Shown piece by piece: positions 8,212-16,351 of a DNA stretch of 64,000 nucleotides; position 1 is the stretch's first letter; every line of letters begins with the position of its first letter. A program made the translations under genes and the position numbers. The DNA is taken from contig NZ_PJMU01000002.1 in the NCBI RefSeq assembly GCF_002846395.1, positions 372,001-436,000 on the forward strand, given 5' to 3'. Below the pieces are notes generated by a model, which was not told the origin of the DNA, did not search any database, and was given only the letters and a program-made list of their open reading frames with translations. The stretch comes from Pontibacter ramchanderi (GTDB lineage Bacteria; Bacteroidota; Bacteroidia; Cytophagales; Hymenobacteraceae).

Positions 8212-8250
8212 CAAAAAGGCCGGTGTCCCTCAGAACACCGGCCTTTACTT
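8212..8250 (+). terminator. Terminator after the bacilliredoxin gene
   Basis: AAAGGCCGGTGT and ACACCGGCCTTT form a 12-bp stem with an 8-base loop, followed by ACTTTTT. It also faces the end of purD. Confidence 0.85.
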
Positions 8251-8269
8251 TTTATACAGGTATAGCCTG

Positions 8270-9562
8270 TTATGCAATCGGCTGCTTTTGCAGGTCAAAG
8301 CCGATGTCGCGGCGATAGTAGCGGTCAGTCCATGTTATTGCTTCAGCCGCCTTGTTGGCTTTGGCCAGCGCCACTTGCATGGTATCGCCCAGTCCGGTCA
8401 CGGCAATCACGCGGCCCCCGTTGTTCACAATTTTGTCGTCCACACGCTTCGTGCCGGCATGGAACACCAGAGTGTCCGCCTCCACTTGCTCCAGGCCTGC
8501 AATTTCCTTGCCTTTGTCAAACCCTTCCGGATAGCCACCCGAAACCAAAAATACCGTGGCGGCTGTGCGCGGATCGATCTCCAGCTTAAACTCACCGAGT
8601 TTGTGGTCGTGCAGGGCCAGGAACAGTTCAAACAGGTCGGACTTGATGCGCGGCAGGATTGCCTCCGTCTCCGGGTCGCCCAGGCGCACGTTATATTCAA
8701 TCACGTAAGGATCGCCGTTCACGTTCATCAGGCCAATGAACAGGAAACCAGTATACTCCAGGTTATCGGCCTGCATACCGCGTATGGTAGGCTCAATCAC
8801 CCGGTCGCGCACCTTTTGCATGAAAGCCTCGTTAACAAACGGCACCGGCGAAATAGCCCCCATACCTCCTGTGTTCAGGCCGGCATCGCCTTCTCCTATG
8901 CGCTTGTAGTCCTTCGCCTCCGGCAGCAGCACATACTCTTTGCCATCCGTGAGAATAAACACCGACACCTCTATACCTTGCAAATACTCCTCGATCACCA
9001 CCTTGCTGCCGGCTTTGCCGAACTTGTGGTTGCGCAGCATGGCCTCCAGGCTGTCGATGGCTTCCTCAAACGTCTGGGCTATGATTACACCTTTGCCGGC
9101 GGCCAGTCCATCGGCTTTAAGCACAACCGGGTAGCTATGCGTGCGCAGGTACTCTACGGCATCGCGGTAATTGGCTTCGGTAAAGGTCTCGTAACGTGCC
9201 GTCGGTATATTGTGCTTCTGCAGAAAGGCCTTGCAGAAATCCTTGCTTCCTTCCAGCATGGCGCCCAACTTTTTAGGGCCTACCACCAGTACATCGCGCA
9301 GAAAATCCTTCTCCTGGAAGTAGTCGTGTATACCTTCCACCAGCGCATTCTCCGGCCCAACTACCACCATCATAATGTTGAAGTCTGTCACGAACTTGGC
9401 AACCTCGTCGAAGTTGTGGATATCGATCGCGCAGCTGGTGTGGAACTCGTCTGTGCCCGCGTTTCCAGGGGCTACAAATATCTGCTCGGCGTATGGGCTC
9501 TGGCTCAGTTTCCAGGCAAGGGCATGTTCTCTTGCGCCAGATCCTATTATCAGTACGTTCAT
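8270..9562 (-). CDS. purD: Phosphoribosylamine-glycine ligase (GAR synthetase)
   Basis: 430 residues, normal family length. It joins phosphoribosylamine and glycine with ATP, step two of purine synthesis. N domain: MNVLIIGSGAREHALAWKL and APGNAGT. ATP-grasp domain: SKDFCKAFL, VVLKADGLAAGKGVIIA, VVIEEYLQGIEVSVFILTDG, RIGEGDAGLNTGGMGAISPVP and FLFIGLMNVNG-x-x-x-VIEYNVRLGDPETEA. C domain: VFLVSGGYPE and FHAGTKR. The start ATG is preceded by a dispersed ATTGCTGGTTGTTAAT-type repeat. It stands as a single gene here. Confidence 0.96.
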   Translation of the reverse strand: MNVLIIGSGAREHALAWKLSQSPYAEQIFVAPGNAGTDEFHTSCAIDIHNFDEVAKFVTDFNIMMVVVGPENALVEGIHDYFQEKDFLRDVLVVGPKKLGAMLEGSKDFCKAFLQKHNIPTARYETFTEANYRDAVEYLRTHSYPVVLKADGLAAGKGVIIAQTFEEAIDSLEAMLRNHKFGKAGSKVVIEEYLQGIEVSVFILTDGKEYVLLPEAKDYKRIGEGDAGLNTGGMGAISPVPFVNEAFMQKVRDRVIEPTIRGMQADNLEYTGFLFIGLMNVNGDPYVIEYNVRLGDPETEAILPRIKSDLFELFLALHDHKLGEFKLEIDPRTAATVFLVSGGYPEGFDKGKEIAGLEQVEADTLVFHAGTKRVDDKIVNNGGRVIAVTGLGDTMQVALAKANKAAEAITWTDRYYRRDIGFDLQKQPIA

Positions 9563-9570
9563 AGTCTTTT

Positions 9571-9590
9571 ACTAATTGCTGGTTGTTAAT
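9571..9590. repeat. Dispersed intergenic repeat, upstream of purD
   Basis: ACTAATTGCTGGTTGTTAAT belongs to the same family as the copies at 9769, 39285, 55172 and 55285. It lies 8 bases from the purD start codon. Confidence 0.5.
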
Positions 9591-9702
9591 CGGTGCTCTC
9601 GGCCTTTCCAAAAGCGCCGTTGCGAAGTTATAAATTTATAATGCGCTGTACAGCACAAATCACGGTTTTTACTTTTCCTGTTAGCTGCCGCTTTAAAACA
9701 GA

Positions 9703-9732
9703 AGAGACCATTGCTCTTTTACAACGGTCTCT
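9703..9732 (-). terminator. Probable terminator of recQ
   Basis: AGAGACCATTG pairs with CAACGGTCTCT (one mismatch) around a 9-base loop, downstream of the recQ stop on the minus strand. The T run after it is short (CTGTTTTAAA). Confidence 0.55.
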
Positions 9733-9768
9733 CAATGCTTATTATTCTTGTTACTGATTATTATCAAA

Positions 9769-9796
9769 CAATCAGCAATTAACGATCAACAATTTA
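9769..9796. repeat. Dispersed repeat overlapping the recQ stop codon
   Basis: CAATCAGCAATTAACGATCA then ACAATTTA. The last three bases are the recQ stop codon (TAA on the minus strand). A near copy overlaps the stop of the GlmU-like gene at 55285-55314. Confidence 0.6.
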
Positions 9797-11974
9797 GTTC
9801 GCGTACTCCGACAGGAACTTAATGCGCATCAGGCGTACGTCTTCTTCAGTATAGTCGTCTGTGCCAAGCTCCTTCAGGGCTACCGCTATGTTGTCGGTGC
9901 TGGCGCTCATGAAGTAGTCGTAAATCTCGTCCTGACGCTCATCGTCCAGTATATTGTCGATGTAATAGTTCAGGTTCAACTTGGTGCCCGAGTAGCAGAT
10001 GTGCTCAATCTCCTCGATCAATTCCTGCATGGTCAGGTCTTTAGAAGACGCGATCTCCTCTAGGTCCACCTTCTTGTCGATCTGCTGGATGATGTAGATC
10101 TTGATCTTCGACTTGTTCACGGTAGTTTTCACCACCACGTCAGCCGCTGTTACAATGTCATTCTCTTCCACATACTTGCCGATCAGGTCCAGGAAGGGTT
10201 TACCGAACTTCTGCACCTTGCCCATACCTACGCCGGCTATGTGTGCCAGCTCCTCGCGGGTGGTCGGGTATACGGTGGCCATTTCCTTCAGCGAAGGGTC
10301 CTGGAACAGCACGTAGGGCGGCAGGTTCTTTTCCTTCGCCAGCTTTTTACGCAGGTTTTTGAGCAGGTCAAACAGCACTTCGTCGTGGCCGGCAGAGGCT
10401 TGTGTCTCCTCTTTCTCCTCGTCGGCTTTTACCTCCTGCTCGTAATCGTGGTCTTTGGTCAGCTGGATTGGGTGTGGGTTAGCGATGAAGTCAAGTCCTT
10501 TCTGGGTGAGCTTCACGATGCCAAACTGTTCGATATCCTTCTCCAAGTATTCCGACAACAACACCTGGCGCAGCACGGAGCTCCAGAACTGGGCATCGTG
10601 CTCCTTTCCGGCCCCAAACACTTCCAGTTTATCGTGGTCGTAGCTGGTCACGTACTGGTTGCGCAGGCCTGTCAGCACGGCGGTGTTGTGCTCTATGCTG
10701 AAGCGCTCCCCTGTCTGCTGAATGGCCTTTAGAGCCAGCAATGCCTCGTTCTGCGCCTCAAAACGCTCTTTCGGGTGCAGGCAGTTGTCGCAGAAGCCAC
10801 AGTCTTTTTCGTAGGCTTCCCCGAAGTAATGGAGCAGCTGCTTGCGGCGGCACACAGCCGAATCGGCATAAGCGGCCATTTCCTGCAACAGCAACTTAGA
10901 GTTGTCGCGCTCGGTTACCGGCTTGTCTTTGTTAAATTTCTCGAGCTTGATGATGTCATCATAGCTATAGAACATAATGCAGTTACCCTCCATGCCATCG
11001 CGTCCGGCACGTCCGGTTTCCTGGTAGTATCCTTCAATCGATTTCGGTGTGTCGTAGTGGATGACGAAACGAACATCGGGTTTATCGATGCCCATACCGA
11101 AAGCGATGGTCGCCACGATCACGTCCACCTCCTCGTTCAGGAAAGCATCCTGGTTGGCCATGCGCACATTGGCGTCCAGACCGGCGTGATAAGGCAGTGC
11201 CTTGATATCGTTCACGCGGAGCAGCTCCGCGATCTCTTCTACTTTTTTGCGGCTCAGGCAATAGATCACACCACTCTTGCCCTTGTGCTTCTTTACATAC
11301 TGAATAACCTGCTTCTTGGTGTTGTGCTTCGGGCGCACTTCGTAGTACAGGTTGGTACGGTTAAAGGAGGACTTGAACACCGAAGCCTCGTCCATCTGCA
11401 GGTTGCGCTGGATATCGAGCTGTACCTTCGGCGTGGCAGTGGCAGTCAGGGCAATGATCGGCAGGTTACCGATCTGGTCGATGATGCCACGGATGCGGCG
11501 GTACTCCGGACGGAAGTCATGCCCCCACTCTGAAATACAGTGTGCCTCGTCGATGGCTACAAAGGAGATGTTAGACGCACGCAGGAACTCGATCGTTTCC
11601 TCTTTGGTCAGTGACTCGGGCGCTACGTAGAGCAGCTTCACTTCACCGGCAAGTGTTTCCTTCTTTACTTTGTTGATCTCCGACTTAGAAAGTGTGGAGT
11701 TGAGGAAGTGGGCGTTCACCCCAAAAGCATTCAGTTGATCCACCTGGTTTTTCATCAGGGCGATCAGCGGCGAAATAACGATGGCAGTTCCCGGCAGCGA
11801 GAGAGCAGGCAGTTGGTAGCACAACGACTTGCCAGCACCGGTCGGCATAATCACAAAGGTGTTCTTTCCGTTGATAATGTTGTTTATTATCAACTCCTGA
11901 TTCCCCCTAAATTGATTATACCCAAAAACTTCCTTTAATTTGTTTTTGAGATTGATCTCCTGTTTGGTAGACAT
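9794..11974 (-). CDS. recQ: ATP-dependent DNA helicase RecQ
   Basis: 726 residues. SF2 helicase core: zero/I motif FRGNQELIINNIINGKNTFVIMPTGAGKSLCYQLPA, II DEAHCISEWGHDFRPEYR, III ALTATAT, V DVIVATIAFGMGIDKPDVRFVIHYDTPKSIEGYYQETGRAGRDG. A zinc-binding segment follows (CRRKQLLHYFGEAYEKDCGFCDNC), then an RQC winged helix, an HRDC domain (about 520-605) and an additional C-terminal helical domain seen in long RecQ proteins. It unwinds recombination and fork intermediates. Start ATG at 11972-11974. A TAAATTTG box on the minus strand at 12032-12039 may be its -7 element. The gene contains no exact TATACCT/AGGTATA motif, unusual for this window. Confidence 0.97.
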   Translation of the reverse strand: MSTKQEINLKNKLKEVFGYNQFRGNQELIINNIINGKNTFVIMPTGAGKSLCYQLPALSLPGTAIVISPLIALMKNQVDQLNAFGVNAHFLNSTLSKSEINKVKKETLAGEVKLLYVAPESLTKEETIEFLRASNISFVAIDEAHCISEWGHDFRPEYRRIRGIIDQIGNLPIIALTATATPKVQLDIQRNLQMDEASVFKSSFNRTNLYYEVRPKHNTKKQVIQYVKKHKGKSGVIYCLSRKKVEEIAELLRVNDIKALPYHAGLDANVRMANQDAFLNEEVDVIVATIAFGMGIDKPDVRFVIHYDTPKSIEGYYQETGRAGRDGMEGNCIMFYSYDDIIKLEKFNKDKPVTERDNSKLLLQEMAAYADSAVCRRKQLLHYFGEAYEKDCGFCDNCLHPKERFEAQNEALLALKAIQQTGERFSIEHNTAVLTGLRNQYVTSYDHDKLEVFGAGKEHDAQFWSSVLRQVLLSEYLEKDIEQFGIVKLTQKGLDFIANPHPIQLTKDHDYEQEVKADEEKEETQASAGHDEVLFDLLKNLRKKLAKEKNLPPYVLFQDPSLKEMATVYPTTREELAHIAGVGMGKVQKFGKPFLDLIGKYVEENDIVTAADVVVKTTVNKSKIKIYIIQQIDKKVDLEEIASSKDLTMQELIEEIEHICYSGTKLNLNYYIDNILDDERQDEIYDYFMSASTDNIAVALKELGTDDYTEEDVRLMRIKFLSEYAN

Positions 11975-12031
11975 GTAATAAATCAGAAATTTAACTGTAC
12001 AGCAACGTATCCCCTTAGGATACCTTTAACA

Positions 12032-12039
12032 CAAATTTA
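12032..12039 (-). promoter_or_regulatory. Candidate -7 element of recQ
   Basis: TAAATTTG on the minus strand, 57 bases before the recQ start, matches TAnnTTTG exactly. No clear -33 element. Confidence 0.4.
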
Positions 12040-12041
12040 AA

Positions 12042-13013
12042 TTGAATCTTCTTAATAATATAGCCCTCACAGCAAAAAAAGTATTGACCGACGAAGCCGA
12101 GGCAATCGCCAGACTGGCAGATTTTATCGACGAAAGCTTCGAAAATTGTGTCAAAGCGATCTTGAACATCAAGGGCCGCGTGGTCGTGACAGGTATAGGC
12201 AAAAGCGCCAACATCGCCACCAAAATTGTCGCCACCCTTAACTCAACGGGTACGCCGGCGCTCTTTATGCATGCCGCCGACGCCATTCACGGCGACCTGG
12301 GTATGATCCAGCCCGACGACTTTGTGATCTGCATCTCCAAGAGCGGAAACACCCCTGAGATAAAGGTACTTGTTCCGCTGCTCAAACGCAAAGGCGCCCA
12401 GCTGGCGGCCCTGGTTTCGAGCACCGACTCATACCTGGCCCAGAGCGCTGACTTTGTGCTGAATGCCTCTGTAGAGCGCGAAGCCTGTCCGCATAACCTG
12501 GCGCCCACTACCAGCACCACGGCTGCGCTGGCCCTCGGAGATGCCCTGGCCGTCAGCTTGCTGGAGGCACGCGGTTTCAGCAGCGCCGATTTTGCCACCC
12601 TGCACCCGGGCGGTTCGCTAGGCAAGCGCCTATACCTGAAAGTGGACGACATCTTCCGCCAGAACATGGCTCCACAGGTTTCAGAAAACGCCGCACTGAA
12701 GGATATTATTATCGAAATCTCCTCTAAAAGGCTGGGCGCCACGGCTGTGGTGAAGGAAGGTACAGAAGAATTGGTGGGAATTATAACTGATGGCGATTTA
12801 CGCCGTATGCTGAACAAATATGACTCAATAGACAGCATACGCGCTTCAGATATCATGACGGCATCTCCCCTCTCCATAGAGCCTGAAACCTATGCGGCTG
12901 AAGCACTGGCTATCATGCAGCAAAAAAACATCACGCAACTCATTGTCACGAAAGCAGGTAAATTCGAGGGCTTTGTGCACCTCCACGATTTGCTGAAAGA
13001 AGGACTTATATAG
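12042..13013 (+). CDS. kdsD: KpsF/GutQ-type sugar-phosphate isomerase (arabinose-5-phosphate isomerase)
   Basis: 323 residues. An SIS domain (about 35-170) carries GIGKSANIATKIVATLNSTG and the AADAIHGDLGMIQPDD-x-x-I-x-I-S-x-S-G-N-T-x-E signature; two CBS domains follow (about 200-320, e.g. LVGIITDGDLRRML). The enzyme interconverts ribulose-5-P and arabinose-5-P for KDO synthesis. The start must be the TTG at 12042: an in-frame stop lies at 12027-12029 and no ATG occurs near the conserved N-terminus. The mannose-1-P guanylyltransferase starts 2 bases after its stop, so the pair is an operon for surface sugar precursors. Divergent from recQ. Confidence 0.92.
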   Translation: MNLLNNIALTAKKVLTDEAEAIARLADFIDESFENCVKAILNIKGRVVVTGIGKSANIATKIVATLNSTGTPALFMHAADAIHGDLGMIQPDDFVICISKSGNTPEIKVLVPLLKRKGAQLAALVSSTDSYLAQSADFVLNASVEREACPHNLAPTTSTTAALALGDALAVSLLEARGFSSADFATLHPGGSLGKRLYLKVDDIFRQNMAPQVSENAALKDIIIEISSKRLGATAVVKEGTEELVGIITDGDLRRMLNKYDSIDSIRASDIMTASPLSIEPETYAAEALAIMQQKNITQLIVTKAGKFEGFVHLHDLLKEGLI

Positions 13014-13015
13014 AC

Positions 13016-14092
13016 ATGAACGAAAACACTTATGTGGTCATTATGGCGGGCGGCATCGGTAGCCGCTTCTGGCCATTCAGCCGTACCGATTTCCCAAAGC
13101 AGTTCCATGATGTACTCGGCGTAGGCGAAAGCATGCTCCAGATGACCATGAGCCGCTTCAAGGACATCTGCCCACCTGAAAACGTTTTTGTGGTGACCAA
13201 CCGCGACTACGAAAACCTGGTGAAAGAGCAGCTGCCGCAGCTCAGCGACAACCAGATCTTGCTCGAGCCGATCGGCCGCAACACTGCCCCGTGCATTGCC
13301 TACGCTTCCTGGAAGATTGCCCAGATTAACCCGAACGCCAACCTGATTGTAACGCCTTCGGACCATGTGGTGCTGAAGCAGGATGCCTTTACGCAGGTTA
13401 TCAAAAAAGCGGTGGAAGCAGCCGACAGCGACGACGTGCTCATCACGCTTGGCATCACGCCCAGCCGCCCTGACACAGGCTACGGCTACATCCAGTACAT
13501 CGACGACGACTCGCAGACCATCAAGAAGGTGAAGACCTTCACCGAGAAGCCGAATTTGGAGCTCGCCCAAATGTTCCTCAACAGCGGCGATTTTGTCTGG
13601 AACTCCGGTATCTTCATCTGGAACGTGCAGAGTATCATGCGCGCCTTCCGCCAGTATCTTCCTGAAATAAGCGAGATTTTTGAAGAGGGCGCCTCCAGCC
13701 TGCACTCTCCTGAAGAAACCAACTTTATCGTAAAGGCCTATTCGCACTGCCGCAACATTTCCATCGACTACGGCATCATGGAGAAGGTGGACAACGTGTA
13801 CGTGGTGCTGGCCGATATCGGTTGGTCCGACCTGGGTACCTGGAACTCGCTCTACACTATCAATCAGAAAGACGAAGCTGGCAACGTAGTAGGCGGCGAC
13901 GTGATGCTTTACGATACTAAAAACTGCATCATCAAAACCCCTAAAGACCGCTTAGTGGTTGTAGAAGGGCTAGAAGGTTATATTGTGGCCGAGCACGACA
14001 ATGTGCTGATGATCTGCCGCCTGAGCGAAGAGCAGAAGGTAAAAGAGTTTATGTCGGATGCCAAGTCTAAAAAAGGCGCTGAATACATCTAG
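13016..14092 (+). CDS. manC: Mannose-1-phosphate guanylyltransferase
   Basis: 358 residues, the short single-function form without the C-terminal isomerase half. It makes GDP-mannose from GTP and mannose-1-P. Marks: VIMAGGIGSRFWPFSRTDFPKQF (pyrophosphorylase signature G-G-x-G-x-R-x-W-P-x-S-R-x-x-x-P-K-Q-F), LEPIGRNTAPCIAYA, VTPSDHVV, FTEKPN, YFWNSG-like FVWNSGIFIW, and DYGIMEKVDNVYVV with DIGWSDLGTW. Directly follows kdsD and closes with a symmetric terminator shared with rlmB. Confidence 0.95.
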   Translation: MNENTYVVIMAGGIGSRFWPFSRTDFPKQFHDVLGVGESMLQMTMSRFKDICPPENVFVVTNRDYENLVKEQLPQLSDNQILLEPIGRNTAPCIAYASWKIAQINPNANLIVTPSDHVVLKQDAFTQVIKKAVEAADSDDVLITLGITPSRPDTGYGYIQYIDDDSQTIKKVKTFTEKPNLELAQMFLNSGDFVWNSGIFIWNVQSIMRAFRQYLPEISEIFEEGASSLHSPEETNFIVKAYSHCRNISIDYGIMEKVDNVYVVLADIGWSDLGTWNSLYTINQKDEAGNVVGGDVMLYDTKNCIIKTPKDRLVVVEGLEGYIVAEHDNVLMICRLSEEQKVKEFMSDAKSKKGAEYI

Positions 14093-14130
14093 AATACCTG
14101 CGCTATACCTGCACAGGTATGGTTCTGAAA

Positions 14131-14173
14131 CGAAAAAGGGGAACGCTGCTGTCAGCGTTCCCCTTTTTCGTTT
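14131..14173. terminator. Bidirectional terminator between the guanylyltransferase and rlmB genes
   Basis: AAAAAGGGGAACGCTG and CAGCGTTCCCCTTTTT form a 16-bp perfect stem with a 4-base loop and T runs on both strands. Confidence 0.9.
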
Positions 14174-14188
14174 GGTATAGCCTATTTC

Positions 14189-15034
14189 TTATCTAGGTTC
14201 AAAGGTATTCAGGTTGGAATAACCGCTTTCGCGCAGGCGGTGGCTCATAGCCTCGTAAAGGATGATACCGGTGGCAACCGACACATTGAGCGAACCGATT
14301 TGGCCAAGCAATGGAATGCGCAACTTCGCATCAGCACGCTTCAGGTACTCCGGCGATATGCCGTCTTCCTCACTGCCCATGATGATGGCAGTCGGGCCGA
14401 CAAAATCCACCGTGTTGTCCGTCAGGTTGTGCTCTGTCTTCTCGGTACACGCTACGATCTGCACCCCGTAGTCCTTCAGGTAGTCGATCGTGTTCTTCAG
14501 GTTGGGCTCGCGGCACACAGGCACCAGGTGAAGCGCTCCCGCCGAGGTCTTGATCGCATCGGCGTTGATTTGGGCACCGCCTCTGCTAGGTATAACAATG
14601 GCATCTACGCCCATGCACTCTGCATTACGGGCAATCGAGCCGAAGTTGCGCACGTCGGTAATACGATCCAGTATCAGTAGCAGCGGGCTCTTGCCTTTCT
14701 CAAACAGGGAGGTCACAATCTCATCCAGCGGCATGTAAGTGATGGCTGAGATCAGGGCAACAGCTCCCTGGTGGTTCTTGCGGGTCAGGTTGTTGAGCTT
14801 CTCGATCGGCACGCTGGCCACCGGCACATCGTGCTTCTTAGCCAGGTCAAGCAGTTCATCCACGTTGGCATTGCGGGCGCCCTTCTGCACAAAGATCTTC
14901 TCCAGCACCTTACCGGCCAGCATGGCCTCTATGATCGGTCTGAGGCCGAAGATCATTTCCATTTTATCCTCCTTCGGAGTTCTGGGGCCGCTATAGCGGT
15001 TACCGCCTACAAATTTGTTATTCCTGCTCTCCAT
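14189..15034 (-). CDS. rlmB: 23S rRNA (guanosine-2'-O)-methyltransferase, SpoU family
   Basis: 281 residues. N-terminal substrate-binding domain (about 27-105; IFGLRPIIEAMLAGKV and VPIEKLNNLTRKNHQGAVA) and a SPOUT knot domain with the three SpoU motifs: NFGSIARNAECMGVDAIVIP, IIMGSEEDGIS and IPLLGQIGSLNVSVATGIILYE. The first 25 residues are a basic extension. It methylates the 2'-OH of G2251-type rRNA residues using SAM. The start overlaps the end of the upstream GWxTD gene by 28 bases, so translation is probably coupled. Confidence 0.93.
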   Translation of the reverse strand: MESRNNKFVGGNRYSGPRTPKEDKMEMIFGLRPIIEAMLAGKVLEKIFVQKGARNANVDELLDLAKKHDVPVASVPIEKLNNLTRKNHQGAVALISAITYMPLDEIVTSLFEKGKSPLLLILDRITDVRNFGSIARNAECMGVDAIVIPSRGGAQINADAIKTSAGALHLVPVCREPNLKNTIDYLKDYGVQIVACTEKTEHNLTDNTVDFVGPTAIIMGSEEDGISPEYLKRADAKLRIPLLGQIGSLNVSVATGIILYEAMSHRLRESGYSNLNTFEPR

Positions 15035-16263
15035 CTTGCTACAGTGCTGTACCAGTTCTCCTCGTATTCTCGGTTCCGTACCAGCTCAAAGTGATTTTCG
15101 GTAAAGTTATTCTCTTTTTTCGAAAATACGAACTTGACGTACGGCGTCGCCTCCGATTCACGGTAGATCCAGGTTTCGGTATTCGGGCTGATGCTCACGT
15201 TGTGGGGCTTCCCGTAAATGATGTAAATCATACCCCGGTCGGTAGCCCAGCCCGGTTTGAATGAGGTATAGAGCTTATTGGCAGTCTCGACGCGGGTATA
15301 GTAGGTCCGGATTAACTCACGGGCCAGTTTCTTGTCTTTCGCTATTTTGAGCCAGAAGTTGTCTACTGCCGCTTTTTGATCCTGCGTGTTGTAAAGCGCC
15401 TCCCGCTCGGCCGAAGTGGTCAGGTAAATAAGTGGGGTGATCATGTCCTGCACGCGGGTGATGAGCGGGAATGTGCCGCCCTGCACCACCAAACCCTGCG
15501 TGGCGCCAGATCCGGTGCGCAGCAGGTATAGTCCCTCCTGCTCTAGCCGTAAAGTATCCAGCACGGCCAACTGTAAAGTATCTTTTGTTGCTTGGGGTAC
15601 TACCGGCAAAGTCTCCTGCCTCGTGGACATGGGAGGCAAAGCGGGCTGCAAGGTATAATCGGCCTTTTGCACGCTGAATGCGCTGCCGGTATCGCTGGGT
15701 TGCCACAGGTATAGGCTGTCTGCAGTGGTGGCAAAGCCGCGCAATACTGGGGCGTTGGTGCGCACCTGCAGCAGCATAAAATCTTTCCGTAGCATGCCTG
15801 GGTGCAGGGCCAGCCGATGAGAAACGCCCAGACGTTCCTGCCCACCCAGCTTCATCCAAAGGCGCACCTGCATGGTATTGCCACTGGCTGCATATTTGGC
15901 AGGTATAACCACCGGCACTTCGAGCGTTCCGTTTGATGCGACTCTGTACTGGGGCAGCACTTGCACCGTGTCGCGCAGCAGCAGCATATCGCGTTCGGTG
16001 CTGCCTGATCGGATTGTGAAGTCTACCCGGTCGGCTGCCTGGGTCAGGTCGAGCAACTGGCGTAGCTCGTCGAAGCGAAGGATGAGGTGCAGGCTGTCCG
16101 GTGTGCTGTAGTAGCCATGCTGCAGCACGACTTCAGGCTGTTCCGGTTTGGCTGCAACGGGGGCGGTATCGCGGTACATCGGCGCATAGGCGATGTCTGA
16201 ACTACCGCACGACGAGAGCAGTAGCAGCACGAACAGGCAGGTAAGAAGACTTATCTGTTTCAT
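15007..16263 (-). CDS. GWxTD domain lipoprotein
   Basis: 418 residues from the ATG at 16261-16263; the frame is open further upstream but only this start gives a lipoprotein signal (MKQISLLTCLFVLLLLSSC, lipid Cys 19). Residues about 25-260 are beta-rich. The C-terminal GWxTD domain (about 300-415) contains SAEREAL...DNFW, the diagnostic GWATDRGMIYIIYGKP and the ETWIYRE strand. The family is frequent in Bacteroidota and sometimes adjacent to regulators; its function is unknown. The gene lies between a terminator following the DUF2723 gene and rlmB, with whose start it overlaps. Confidence 0.88.
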   Translation of the reverse strand: MKQISLLTCLFVLLLLSSCGSSDIAYAPMYRDTAPVAAKPEQPEVVLQHGYYSTPDSLHLILRFDELRQLLDLTQAADRVDFTIRSGSTERDMLLLRDTVQVLPQYRVASNGTLEVPVVIPAKYAASGNTMQVRLWMKLGGQERLGVSHRLALHPGMLRKDFMLLQVRTNAPVLRGFATTADSLYLWQPSDTGSAFSVQKADYTLQPALPPMSTRQETLPVVPQATKDTLQLAVLDTLRLEQEGLYLLRTGSGATQGLVVQGGTFPLITRVQDMITPLIYLTTSAEREALYNTQDQKAAVDNFWLKIAKDKKLARELIRTYYTRVETANKLYTSFKPGWATDRGMIYIIYGKPHNVSISPNTETWIYRESEATPYVKFVFSKKENNFTENHFELVRNREYEENWYSTVARWRAGITNL

Positions 16264-16297
16264 TAGCTTGAAGATATAGCAGACCACCGAAAATAGC

Positions 16298-16329
16298 AAA
16301 AGCCGAACACAAACGGGTCCGGCTTTTGT
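16298..16329 (-). terminator. Terminator after the DUF2723 gene
   Basis: On the minus strand AAAAGCCG pairs with CGGCTTTT around a loop of about 14 bases, then GCTATTTT. It separates the DUF2723 gene from the GWxTD gene. Confidence 0.6.
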
Positions 16330-16351
16330 ACTGTTTAACTCTCTATTTTGT

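Noticed and set aside
8288..9589. 433-residue open frame antisense to purD
   Set aside because: Shadow of purD on the other strand; no signal, motif or start context.
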